A model generated the notes under the pieces. The model was not told the DNA's origin. It did not search any database and worked only from the letters and a program-made list of their open reading frames with translations. Of a stretch of 36,809 nt of DNA, positions 9,417 to 18,498 are shown piece after piece. Source of the stretch: Desulfobulbaceae bacterium (lineage in GTDB: Bacteria > Desulfobacterota > Desulfobulbia > Desulfobulbales > Desulfobulbaceae); NCBI GenBank assembly GCA_029865005.1, contig JAOTSI010000003.1, forward strand, positions 1 to 36,809, written 5' to 3'. The translations under genes were made by a program, and so were the position numbers. Position 1 is the stretch's first letter. The number at the start of each line of letters is the position of its first letter.

Positions 9417-10172
9417 TTACCACTGCCAATTATTTTTCAAATATTCAAGACCGGCATGATTGGTTAAATCTAACTGAATGGGAGTCACTGAAATAAAACC
9501 GTCACGTACTGCCTGCTCATCTGTACCCTCTTCACCGGACCAATGAACGGTACCGCCGCCGATCCAAAAGTATTTTCGACCCCAGGGATCAAAAGTTTCC
9601 TGGATACCATCTTTGTAAAGGCGGCGTCCTTGCCTGGTGAAGCGGAGTTGGTTAAGATCTGCTAGTTTTCCCGATGGGATATTGATATTGAGTAGCGTAT
9701 TTTCCGGCAAACCATGGTGTAGTACCATTTGGGCCAGTCGGCTGGCAATGTTGGCCGTAGTGTCAAAATCATGGTCACCCTCTCCGGCTGCAGAAACGGC
9801 TAGTGATGGAATAGAGTACATTGTTCCCTCTATAGCCGCAGAAACCGTGCCGGAATAACTGATGTCATCGCCCAGGTTGGGGCCTGGGTTTATTCCGGAG
9901 ACGAGTAAGTCTGGCTTTTTCGAGAGTACTTTATTCATCCCAATGGTCACACAATCAGTGGGGGTGCCGTCCAGGGTATAAACATTGTCCCGTACCTTGT
10001 GAACCCGTAGTGGACGGTCCATGGTGAGGGAATGACTCACCGCGCTGTTATCACGGGCTGGCGCTACGACCACCGTGTGACCAAGAGACTTCATGGCCTC
10101 GTATAACGCGGTGAGGCCTGGTGAGTGAACACCGTCATCATTGGTGACAAGAATATAGGGTGTTGTGCTCAT
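9417..10172 (-). CDS. surE: 5'-nucleotidase SurE
   Basis: ILVTNDDGVHSPGLTALYEAMKSLGHTVVVAPARDNSAVSHSLT...DGTPTDCV...SGINPGPNLGDDISYSGTVSAAIEG. Confidence 0.96.
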   Translation of the reverse strand: MSTTPYILVTNDDGVHSPGLTALYEAMKSLGHTVVVAPARDNSAVSHSLTMDRPLRVHKVRDNVYTLDGTPTDCVTIGMNKVLSKKPDLLVSGINPGPNLGDDISYSGTVSAAIEGTMYSIPSLAVSAAGEGDHDFDTTANIASRLAQMVLHHGLPENTLLNINIPSGKLADLNQLRFTRQGRRLYKDGIQETFDPWGRKYFWIGGGTVHWSGEEGTDEQAVRDGFISVTPIQLDLTNHAGLEYLKNNWQW

Positions 10173-10221
10173 AAGTTCTTTTTTGGTATTTGGTCACGGG
10201 GTTAATAAATAGTTGTTTTAA

Positions 10222-10379
10222 GGGAGCTTTCAAAAATAATCTACCCGACTGACTTGTCTATGGCTCCGTCTTCTGCGTTGCGCCAAGGGTTACATACAAC
10301 AAGTATGCGCCCCTTGGCACGCCTTGAAGACGAAGTCCTATCCTATGCCATTCGGGTAGATTATTTTCTTCCAGCTTCC
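10222..10379. repeat. ~158-bp imperfect inverted repeat (palindromic intergenic element)
   Basis: Left gggagctttcaaaaataatctacccga...ctccgtcttctgcgttgcgccaaggg; right arm reverse-complement ggaagctggaagaaaataatctacccga...cttcgtcttcaaggcgtgccaagggg; centre catac-aacaa-gtatg. Confidence 0.88.
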
Positions 10380-10444
10380 TAGTGCCCCGAGAGATTGTAT
10401 GTGATCACAGGTGGTTGCACCAATAATTATTTTTTGCCTGTTGC

Positions 10445-11221
10445 TTACTCTAGTCCGTATTTGTCTTTGTATCCCCGAGGGGTTATCATTTTTCCTTCCC
10501 AGGCAAAAGTTGTGGAGTTTCCAATGATCACCGTGCTTTGCATCGCGATTTCTTCAAGGGGCATATCTTTAAGGGTAGAAATTCTTATGGTTTCATTTTC
10601 CCGTGAGCCACCGCTAACGATACCCACAGGAGTATCAGGTGATCGATGGGTGAGGATAATTTCCCGAGCTCGTACGATTTGCTGGGTACGTTTTTTGGAC
10701 TTGGGATTGTAGAGAACGATAACAAAATCAGCCATTGCCGCAGCTTCAAGGCGTTTTTCAATCACTTCCCAGGGGGTAAGGAGGTCAGATAGGCTTATTG
10801 ATGCAAAGTCATGCATTAACGGAGCCCCAAGAATGGCGGCACAACAGTTAAGGGCGGCAATCCCTGGAATGATGTCTATGGAGATATTATCGTTGCGGGC
10901 TGCAGCCAGCTCAAGGACCAGGCCGGCCATGGCATAGATACCAGGGTCACCGCCGCATATTAAGGCAACATGTTTCCCCTTGGCAGCTTCATCAAGTCCT
11001 TTTTTACAACGATCCATTTCCTGCATCATCGAAGAGGAAATGATTTCTTGTTGTGGTTGAAAAAGATGATCAACTAGATCGAGGTAGGTGCGATAGCCTA
11101 TTATGAGATCGGCTTTCCGAATGGATTGCTCAGCACGAGGTGTTATGAGGTCGACGGCTCCAGGTCCGGTTCCGACCACGGTGAGTGAACCTCCGTTACC
11201 GCTATTGTCACGTCCTTGCAT
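10445..11221 (-). CDS. cobJ: Precorrin-3B/cobalt-factor III C17-methyltransferase (CobJ/CbiH)
   Basis: LTVVGTGPGAVDLITPRAEQSIRKADLIIGYRTYLDLV...ALICGGDPGIYAMAGLVLE...IIPGIAALNCCAAILGAPLMHDFASISLSDLLTPWEVIEKRL; RBS-like aaggaa 7 nt before ATG. Confidence 0.92.
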   Translation of the reverse strand: MQGRDNSGNGGSLTVVGTGPGAVDLITPRAEQSIRKADLIIGYRTYLDLVDHLFQPQQEIISSSMMQEMDRCKKGLDEAAKGKHVALICGGDPGIYAMAGLVLELAAARNDNISIDIIPGIAALNCCAAILGAPLMHDFASISLSDLLTPWEVIEKRLEAAAMADFVIVLYNPKSKKRTQQIVRAREIILTHRSPDTPVGIVSGGSRENETIRISTLKDMPLEEIAMQSTVIIGNSTTFAWEGKMITPRGYKDKYGLE

Positions 11222-12174
11222 TTTACTTTCCTTACAATTAATCTATGGTTTCCGGCACTTAAAATGGAGGCCGGTTCAGCTACGCCTTTTGCTCCGGTTG
11301 CTCGCAAAACAGCTTGCGACTCGGAGATGTTCGCAACTTCATTGAGTTGGCTGCTAGAGAAAAAATCAATTTCATACCCTTTACCGGCGGCAAAATCAAG
11401 AAGTCCTCGTTCATCAGCCTTAATATCAATGGATGCCAGGTTGCGAATGGCGTTGAGAAACAAGCCGTGGTCAGCAAAAACCTCGGTGCAGGCTCGTTCA
11501 ATGCATTTGGCACTGACTCCTCGGTTACACCCTATTCCTACCACCAGGGATTTGGGGATAAGAACGAAGCAGGATAGGTATTTTTCGGTTCGAGAAGTGA
11601 TCACCAGATCGGCGTTTTTTATTGTATTGATATGCTGGATATCCGGGGGAAGAGGAGGCAAAGGATAATCACTGTAAAGGGTAATAAATCCGTTGTTAAC
11701 CAGTCTGCCCATGATAACCGCTAACCCTTTAGGTTGATGAACCGTTAGGTTATTGTCTTTGATCCATATATCCAGAGCTGTTCGACCTAGAACATCTGAT
11801 GCCGTGGTAATAATAGCTTGTCCGTTAAGTGTCCGGGCTACTTGGTTTGCCAGTTCATTGGCTCCTCCTAGATGACCGGAGAGTAGGGAAATAGCATAAT
11901 GACCGGCTTCATCACAAACGACTACAGCTGGATCATGGTATTTGTCGCGAAGAAGAGGGGCAATGGTGCGCACGGCGATACCTGTTGCCATGATAAAGAT
12001 TAAAGCATCGTAGCGGGTCCATGCCTTTTTCACCGTGCTCCGTACAGTTCCCCGACAGTGAAGAGGGGTAGCTCCAGGAAAATGCTCTGCTAAACGGATA
12101 GCGAGTTGGTGCCCTCCTTGAGTAAGACTTAAAATGGCAACTTTTGTTTCTATGTTTTGTTCTGTAATTTCCAT
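11143..12174 (-). CDS. cbiG: Cobalamin biosynthesis protein CbiG (cobalt-precorrin-5A hydrolase)
   Basis: IFIMATGIAVRTIAPLLRDKYHDPAVVVCDEAGHYAISLLSGHLGGANELANQVA...TASDVLGRTALDIW...VVGIGCNRGVSAKCIERA. Confidence 0.93.
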   Translation of the reverse strand: MEITEQNIETKVAILSLTQGGHQLAIRLAEHFPGATPLHCRGTVRSTVKKAWTRYDALIFIMATGIAVRTIAPLLRDKYHDPAVVVCDEAGHYAISLLSGHLGGANELANQVARTLNGQAIITTASDVLGRTALDIWIKDNNLTVHQPKGLAVIMGRLVNNGFITLYSDYPLPPLPPDIQHINTIKNADLVITSRTEKYLSCFVLIPKSLVVGIGCNRGVSAKCIERACTEVFADHGLFLNAIRNLASIDIKADERGLLDFAAGKGYEIDFFSSSQLNEVANISESQAVLRATGAKGVAEPASILSAGNHRLIVRKVKCKDVTIAVTEVHSPWSEPDLEPSTS

Positions 12175-12188
12175 GCACTGTTTTGATT

Positions 12189-13739
12189 TTAAAGGGCTTT
12201 GTGTAAATCTGGCATAATAGTGGTTATGTCGTTATGGGTAGAGTCGATTGATGGTGCAAACTCAATGGAGATAATTTTTGATTCTCCAATAGAAGTGCTT
12301 TCTTTTCGAATTACACTGAATTTAGAGGGTAATTGTTTTTTCAACCAAGATATTAAATCTTTTTCATTCCTATCTTTCATTGTAACCAGAAAAACTTTTT
12401 TTCCTTTTTCTGTAATTGGTTGAAATTTTATATCCGGGGTTTGTTTTATTTGAATGACACTACAAGTCCATTGTTTATTGATTATTTTATAATGAACATC
12501 GTCCAAATTCCATAAATACATTAAACGCTCCCCTAATCGTAAGTGAGAAGCTACAATATCGCCATTGTGAACCATTGTATTTAGAGTTTTATAAATTAAA
12601 TTGGCGTTATTAGTTGATCTTGAAATTTTACTGTGAAGTCGATGGAAAGTGTTACCTGTGTTTAATATTAGCACGCTAATAACAATAATTAATGGTATAA
12701 ATTCAAATATTTTTTTCTTTGAAAAAAATGGGTTAGAAAGTAGCCAGATGATGCCAAGGGAAATCATACCAAAATAAAATGGTAAAAAATATATCCATAC
12801 CCTTTGAAAAGGAGGTATGACGCCAGTGAGCAAGATAACTATTGTTGGCCAAGAGATAATTGATACCAGTAAAATAACTAGCTCACTACTGTTACGAAAT
12901 AAACGAATAACAAGTGCAAATAAGCCTATTGTAGCTAAAATAACAACATATGACTGTAGCTCATTGTTCCATCCATGAATGACCTTGTCGAAAGCATGAG
13001 GAATCATAGTTAATAATTCCGAAAAAGAATGTTTAGTTGCTTGCTTGAGGGGAGGTAGTCCTTTGTAACTAAATAATACAGGGCTGTAAAATATAATGGT
13101 AAAGATACTTGTTAACACTACCGATATTGTAGATCTGGTAAGTAAATATTTTTTTAGAATTACATCTTTCTCTAACAACCCCGTTCCAAAAATCCACATA
13201 TAAACTGCACCGGCACCATAAAGCATACTGGGAACAGTGTACAAGCCAAACGACACAGTCAATGACAAAAAAAGGTAATTATGGCGACCAGATTGGTTTA
13301 TAATAAGTTTGCCAAAAATAAAGGATAATATAAAAAGGAAAGCTTGGAGACTATAACCACGTGCCTGCCCAGAATAAAATGCCATGGAAAACGAGGTGGC
13401 TACGAAGGTAGTGGTAAGTAGTGCCACATGATTGCCACCAACTTTTTTCCAAAATAAATAAGAAAGAGGGATAATGGCAATCCCAGAAATTATCGAAGGC
13501 AAACGAATTACCCATGTGGCCTCACCAAAAAAAATTACGCATATTTTCCCTAATATCGAAAAGAGGAAATGGTTATTTGCTACATGATAATTTGTTATAC
13601 AGTATAAAAAATCAGACTTGATAAAATGAAGATATGTATATGCTTCATCATATGTTATTGGCATGTGTATAGCATAAAGTCTTAGTAATACAGCTACGGT
13701 AAGGCTGGCGATTATCAATAAACTGTGTGTTCTCCCCAT
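12189..13739 (-). CDS. Multi-pass membrane glycosyltransferase, PMT/GT39-like
   Basis: HMPITYDEAYTYLHFI (D-E motif in first loop), about 10 hydrophobic helices, short soluble C-terminus. Confidence 0.75.
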   Translation of the reverse strand: MGRTHSLLIIASLTVAVLLRLYAIHMPITYDEAYTYLHFIKSDFLYCITNYHVANNHFLFSILGKICVIFFGEATWVIRLPSIISGIAIIPLSYLFWKKVGGNHVALLTTTFVATSFSMAFYSGQARGYSLQAFLFILSFIFGKLIINQSGRHNYLFLSLTVSFGLYTVPSMLYGAGAVYMWIFGTGLLEKDVILKKYLLTRSTISVVLTSIFTIIFYSPVLFSYKGLPPLKQATKHSFSELLTMIPHAFDKVIHGWNNELQSYVVILATIGLFALVIRLFRNSSELVILLVSIISWPTIVILLTGVIPPFQRVWIYFLPFYFGMISLGIIWLLSNPFFSKKKIFEFIPLIIVISVLILNTGNTFHRLHSKISRSTNNANLIYKTLNTMVHNGDIVASHLRLGERLMYLWNLDDVHYKIINKQWTCSVIQIKQTPDIKFQPITEKGKKVFLVTMKDRNEKDLISWLKKQLPSKFSVIRKESTSIGESKIISIEFAPSIDSTHNDITTIMPDLHKAL

Positions 13740-13764
13740 ATGTTCACCTTATAATTACAAAGTT

Positions 13765-14033
13765 AGGCTCGTCGCTGTTTCGTGTGGGTAATCCAGAATT
13801 ATACTACGTTACCTGGTACTTTAACCAGCCTTTGAGCTGGAGCCCCGCCGGAGGCATAGCGCCTCATCGCCTTTGCCACTTTCAGGTCTGCATACCACAA
13901 CAAAACTGTCAAGGCGGCGACCGGTGGGAGCGCCCGTAGGGCTGGGCCTTGACAGCTTTGTTGTGGTATGCTAGCTCGGAATTATTCCTAATTAGAAGGA
14001 GTTCGATTACCCACACGAAATAGCGAAAAGCCT
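13765..14033. mobile_element. MITE-like non-coding element 1 bounded by near-identical terminal inverted repeats (A/B)
   Basis: Left aggctcgtcgctgtttcgtgtgggtaatc (13765-13793), right gattacccacacgaaatagcgaaaagcct (14005-14033), 26/29 complementary; no ORF inside; carries the hairpin at 13890-13971. Confidence 0.6.
13890..13971. repeat. Long hairpin, 26-bp arms with one mismatch
   Basis: gcataccacaacaaaactgtcaaggc (13890-13915) / gccttgacagctttgttgtggtatgc (13946-13971), 30-nt GC-rich loop. Confidence 0.92.
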
Positions 14034-14200
14034 AACACTGTTTATTTTTTTTGGATCAAATTGTACCTTGTCAAAGTTAATTGATTTAAAATATAATAGA
14101 ATTATTTATTTTAAAACCTATCTATAATAATTACTTTCTTTACCTCTAAACAATAATACATTGTTACGATTGACAGTTAAAACAAATTAACTTTTCGTTA

Positions 14201-14252
14201 TTATACCTAATTAGAAGAAGTTCGATTACCCACACGAAATAGCGAGGAGCCA
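14201..14252. repeat. Isolated second copy of the MITE-like right end (C)
   Basis: ttatacctaattagaagaagttcgattacccacacgaaatagcgaggagcca matches 13982-14033 at about 47/52 positions in direct orientation. Confidence 0.85.
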
Positions 14253-14284
14253 AAAGGGCTCTTCGTTATTTCGTGTGGGTAACT
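14224..14284. repeat. Hairpin from two abutting ends (C and D)
   Basis: gattacccacacgaaatagcgaggagc-caaaagg-gctcttcgttatttcgtgtgggtaac; arms about 26-27 bp with few mismatches. Confidence 0.9.
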
Positions 14285-14478
14285 ACTTTTAAACCCCTGG
14301 CGTGTAACTAGTACTAGTTAGCTCCTGTTTGTGGCGTGTCACGAATAGCATTGAAAGGGAAAGGGGGCAAAAGCGAGAGGGCTGAAGCCTCCGGCGGGGC
14401 TCCATCTTAAGGGCTGGTCAGCTATGTCTCCGCATTAGAGGGCTTTTCGATGTTACCCACACAAAACAGCGATGGGTC
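14257..14478. mobile_element. MITE-like non-coding element 2 bounded by inverted ends (D/E)
   Basis: Left ggctcttcgttatttcgtgtgggtaac; right gttacccacacaaaacagcgatgggtc; internal gcctccggcggggctcc segment is an inverted copy of 13822-13885. Confidence 0.5.
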
Positions 14479-14570
14479 AATTTTTTTCTAGTGTTTTTGT
14501 AATGATTGTTTTTAACAACTTTCATCATAAGAACTCCTGACTATAAAGTTCTTTTTTTACTGGTAATGAA

Positions 14571-15281
14571 ATGAATCAATCATCTATAAAGAAATTGTCT
14601 ATTGTCATCCCGGTTTATAATGAAATAAATTCCCTGGAAAAAGTACTCAGGATGGTGCGTGCGGTTACCCTGCCCATGGAAAAGGAGATAATTATCGTGG
14701 ATGATTGTTCCACGGACGGTACACGCGAATTAATGAAAAATATGTTCGCTTCTGATTTGTTAACTGTATTTCATCCGGTTAATCAGGGCAAAGGGGCGGC
14801 TTTACGGACAGGTTTTGCAAAGGCGAGCGGAGAGATTGTCCTGATTCAAGATGCCGACCTGGAGTATGATCCCACCGAATATCCGAAACTACTTGCTCCT
14901 ATTTTAGAGGGAAAAGCCGATGTCGTATATGGTTCCAGATTTGTTGGTTCCAAGGCCCATCGGGTACTCTATTTTTGGCATATGGTTGGCAACAGGTTTC
15001 TTACTCTTATTTCCAACATGTTAACTAATCTTAATCTTACTGATATGGAAACTTGTTACAAAGTCTTTCGGTTGGAGGTGGTTCAGGCAATAACTATAGA
15101 GGAAAATCGTTTCGGCTTTGAACCGGAGATTACTGCCAAGGTGGCTAAGACACGATGTAGAATCTATGAGGTGGGAATATCTTATAGTGGTCGAACCTAT
15201 AGAGAAGGAAAGAAGATCGGTTGGCGAGACGGTATCTCCGCTTTGCGTTGTATTTTGAAGTATAATTTGTTTTCTTCATGA
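14571..15281 (+). CDS. Family 2 glycosyltransferase (dolichol-phosphate mannose synthase-like)
   Basis: [21 protein letters not shown]...[16 protein letters not shown]...[38 protein letters not shown]...YGSRF. Confidence 0.92.
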   Translation: MNQSSIKKLSIVIPVYNEINSLEKVLRMVRAVTLPMEKEIIIVDDCSTDGTRELMKNMFASDLLTVFHPVNQGKGAALRTGFAKASGEIVLIQDADLEYDPTEYPKLLAPILEGKADVVYGSRFVGSKAHRVLYFWHMVGNRFLTLISNMLTNLNLTDMETCYKVFRLEVVQAITIEENRFGFEPEITAKVAKTRCRIYEVGISYSGRTYREGKKIGWRDGISALRCILKYNLFSS

Positions 15282-15345
15282 ATTAATACAATGCGAGTAA
15301 TCGTTCACCGGGTAGACAAACAACGTGCTTGCATATAACACTTTA

Positions 15346-16194
15346 TTATTGGAATCGCTCACCAGTTTGATTTTTTTTTGCCTGCAAGAAGCGTAACTGG
15401 ATTTGTTTGCATATGAAATTAATTAATCCCATATTATTGCCGAAGTTTTCCATGGTAACGGAAGGATCTGCGAGAAGGTGAAGGAGAGAAACCGTGGGAT
15501 GGTTCGGGTCTAGAGCACCTTGAATCGCTGCACCAAAAGAACCAACCCTGTTTATTTCACCGCTTAAGGGTAGCGAGTCAGTGCCCCGTAGTACTCGAAT
15601 TCCGAGTTGATGTGCAGTGGAGAATTGTTTCACCCAATGCCAAAGAGCCGGACGAGCGCCGTTATCTCCGAGAATTAACTGCTCGTCAGTCAATTCAGCG
15701 AGTAATTTTGAGACGATTTTTCCCCTATTACCCAGCCACTTGCCCACCCCCCATGGGAGAATAACTAAACTCTTAGTGGCCCGCCCTGTATTTATAAGCT
15801 CCCCTGTTGTCATTCCGTTCTTACCTTGTTCATCGCCGAAGATCAGCACTTCAAGTCCTTCGCTTGAAACCAGTTGACGACCGGTGATGAGCCAGAGTTG
15901 CCAGCCGTCATGGGCTATGGCTTTCCATGAATGAGGCTCTGAGGTAGCATTTAAGGTCCAAGAATTTTTGCTGTTCGAGTTATCAAACTGGCGGTGAATT
16001 GTTTTGAAATCGGGAGATGTATTTGTTTGGGTTAATAGTAGAAGTCCTTGGGTGGCCTGAGGACAAGAGCGGAGAAAGTTGCTTCGGGCTTGGTCCAGTA
16101 AGACGGCTAAAGCAGATGAATCATGGAGATGTACATGGCCGTCTATTGCGATAATTGTTTGTTGATTCGATGTCATGAGGGGCTGTGTATGCAC
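15346..16194 (-). CDS. Conserved-looking hypothetical protein with DGHVHLH motif
   Basis: Long ORF; TIIAIDGHVHLHDSSALAVLLDQA; no confident family. ATG at the MTSNQQT residue may be the true start. Confidence 0.6.
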   Translation of the reverse strand: MHTQPLMTSNQQTIIAIDGHVHLHDSSALAVLLDQARSNFLRSCPQATQGLLLLTQTNTSPDFKTIHRQFDNSNSKNSWTLNATSEPHSWKAIAHDGWQLWLITGRQLVSSEGLEVLIFGDEQGKNGMTTGELINTGRATKSLVILPWGVGKWLGNRGKIVSKLLAELTDEQLILGDNGARPALWHWVKQFSTAHQLGIRVLRGTDSLPLSGEINRVGSFGAAIQGALDPNHPTVSLLHLLADPSVTMENFGNNMGLINFICKQIQLRFLQAKKNQTGERFQ

Positions 16195-16370
16195 CTGGGG
16201 CTACCGGTAAAATTGTTATCTTAAGTAGTTGCTTGTTAATATAGCTGGTTTCATCACCATCACCATCCGTTCCTTCCCCCTTTAAAGGGGAAGGGACCAG
16301 GGACGCCGCTTTTGAACTATCAAAATATAGTTGGTCAGAGGTAACTGTGACCACTTACCAATATTGGGCC

Positions 16371-17414
16371 TTAACCTTGGGCGAGCGGCGATAATTTTCT
16401 TTTTAATATGGGCCTAGCTCGTAGGGCAAGGAAGCAACAGAGTACTGTGGAGAAAAGAAAGAAGATTTTTTCCACTATGGATAATTTGAGCAGAAAATAG
16501 CTCAACCCAATCAAGGGATGAAGTGCTAATCGTACAATACCCTTGAGCAATTCACTGTTACGGATATAATCGGCTATGGGTGGAGAGGTTTCGTAATAAA
16601 AAGAAACAAAACTTCGTCCAATTTTATGGGGTAATAGAATTACATCACGAAACTCTTTGAGCAGCTTTACATGTGGTTCCAGGCCGGAGCCGAAGGCGGC
16701 GGTGGCAATAAAACAGGGACCGCTATTGCTGCTACTTTTAGAATTTGTCGGTGTTGCTCCTGGCATAACACCTCCCTCACCAATGATCCCCTTGAGAGTA
16801 TTGTACCAGGTTTGGGCCATGATTTGATAGCCGCTGTCATTGGGATGCATTCCGTCAACGGTCAGAGAATCCCAATTGGGAGCTAGAGGCGAATACTGAT
16901 CAACCAAACTAATTCCTTTTTCCTGGGCCAAGCTATTAATCATGGGGTTATAGGTGGTTGAAACTTGTTTTTTCCAGCCTTGGGGAGATGTATCAGGTAA
17001 TAGGTTAGATATTAAGGGAGTAGCGTTTCGAGCCCGGCATTTGTTTATCATTTCGCTGAGGTTAAACTTTGTAGTTTCAAGTGATATTCCAAAGGCTCGG
17101 TCATTGATGCCTTCCAGGAGTAATACGAGTTGTGGCCCACTTGCGGCCAAAACAGAGTCTATACGGGCAATGCCTTGTGAAGTATGCTCTCCAGGGATAC
17201 CATAATTTAATATATTTGAATTACGATTGTTATTGTTAAGGAGTGAGGTCAGTTTAGGAGGGTATCCCCCTGATGAACTGCCTTCACCAGCAGTGATGGA
17301 ATCACCAAAAGCATCGATAATTGCGGCCCCTGCAATATAGGGATTCGCCCAATAACAAAGGCTTATAATGAGGGTTGGTAATATTATTGTCTTGTATATA
17401 TTCAAATCTTTCAT
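16371..17414 (-). CDS. Secreted SGNH/GDSL hydrolase with C-terminal CFI-box domain and TM segments
   Basis: [23 protein letters not shown] (block I), [11 protein letters not shown] (block III-like), [14 protein letters not shown] (D-x-x-H block V); C-terminus [28 protein letters not shown]...[14 protein letters not shown] plus hydrophobic helices. Confidence 0.9.
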   Translation of the reverse strand: MKDLNIYKTIILPTLIISLCYWANPYIAGAAIIDAFGDSITAGEGSSSGGYPPKLTSLLNNNNRNSNILNYGIPGEHTSQGIARIDSVLAASGPQLVLLLEGINDRAFGISLETTKFNLSEMINKCRARNATPLISNLLPDTSPQGWKKQVSTTYNPMINSLAQEKGISLVDQYSPLAPNWDSLTVDGMHPNDSGYQIMAQTWYNTLKGIIGEGGVMPGATPTNSKSSSNSGPCFIATAAFGSGLEPHVKLLKEFRDVILLPHKIGRSFVSFYYETSPPIADYIRNSELLKGIVRLALHPLIGLSYFLLKLSIVEKIFFLFSTVLCCFLALRARPILKRKLSPLAQG

Positions 17415-17456
17415 ATTTTTCTCTCTAGCGTTTTACAGAACAAACGGGGTCATGCT

Positions 17457-18305
17457 TTATTCATTTTCAATCTGCAGTAATCGTGCGGGTAGTGATTGAA
17501 TAGCTTTTCCTCTGACATGTAAGGATAGGGAGGGCTGTGAGAGGAGAAACTCTGGTAGGTCTAGGTCGATGGGTTCTGTCTTTAACGGATTAACTGTAAC
17601 CATGCTGTTAGGGTTATCGTTTGTTATGGATTGAGTTTGAATATTTTGGGATGCTGTGGTCTTGCTCCATTTTCCATCGTTATAACTGGTTTGAAAAGTT
17701 TCATAAGTTCCATTGGCATACCCTTGCCATTCTACTGATAGATTATTTGTAGCGGAGTCAAAGCTCATGATGGGTAAAATATCGGGAACTTGATTGTCGG
17801 TTATCCGTACAGGTGGGGTAAAAGTAGATCCATTCCAGAATGTAGTAAAAATTTCATCATCTTGACCGTCAAAGGCGGCCCAGGTTAGCCACAGGACATT
17901 GTTGTTGTCAACAACGATGGAAGGGGCGGTATTGGATGAAAAGCCAGTTTCCAGTTTTTTCTCCTCACTCCAGTTGCCGTTTTGTGATCTTTTATAAAGG
18001 AGATAGGTTTTTTTTCCTTCAACTGAGGACCATACAATCCATGTTTCGTTATGCTGGTCGATGGTTATAGAGGGAACCAAGTTCAAGTTACCATTATTGG
18101 ATAGTTTTTCAGGTCTGCTCCATCCTTCTTTAGTTTGTCTTACTAATAGAACCGGATATTCATCACCTTGAGCTTGAGACCACACAGCGAGTGTCTCTTG
18201 TTGTGGAGCAGTATTTTGCTCAGCATACAGGTTGGAATTTAGTAGTTCGGTAACTATGATAAGGCAAGATAATGCACAATACTTCATGACCCTAATCTTT
18301 TTCAT
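17457..18305 (-). CDS. Secreted hypothetical protein with BNR/sialidase-like propeller repeats
   Basis: Signal-peptide-like N-terminus; repeats with 'IVWSS', 'LTWAAFDGQDDEIF', 'SVEWQGYANGTYETF'. Confidence 0.65.
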   Translation of the reverse strand: MKKIRVMKYCALSCLIIVTELLNSNLYAEQNTAPQQETLAVWSQAQGDEYPVLLVRQTKEGWSRPEKLSNNGNLNLVPSITIDQHNETWIVWSSVEGKKTYLLYKRSQNGNWSEEKKLETGFSSNTAPSIVVDNNNVLWLTWAAFDGQDDEIFTTFWNGSTFTPPVRITDNQVPDILPIMSFDSATNNLSVEWQGYANGTYETFQTSYNDGKWSKTTASQNIQTQSITNDNPNSMVTVNPLKTEPIDLDLPEFLLSQPSLSLHVRGKAIQSLPARLLQIENE

Positions 18306-18498
18306 CTTGTTTCTCCTTATGGCACTTGGTCGAAATTTTGTGGGACTGCCCTTCTAATAAGGCATTTTCGACTCTTTATAATATTAATCTTTTGAATCAT
18401 ATTAACTAATAATAATTCATAAAAACCCGATTTGGATAAATTACACAAGGAAAAAATATGAGATAATCTTTGAAATATAAAAAAAGTCACCTATTTTT

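Noticed and set aside
11216-11668. Plus-strand 150-aa ORF antisense to cbiG (and 11314-11577)
   Set aside because: Composition looks like reverse-strand shadow; cbiG is unambiguous on the other strand.
13762-14036. GTTAGGC...GCCTAAC core-like sequences suggesting an integron attC site
   Set aside because: attC sites run RYYYAAC...GTTRRRY; here the order is reversed (GTTRRRY first), there is no cassette array and no integrase. It is better explained as the tips of the inverted repeat.
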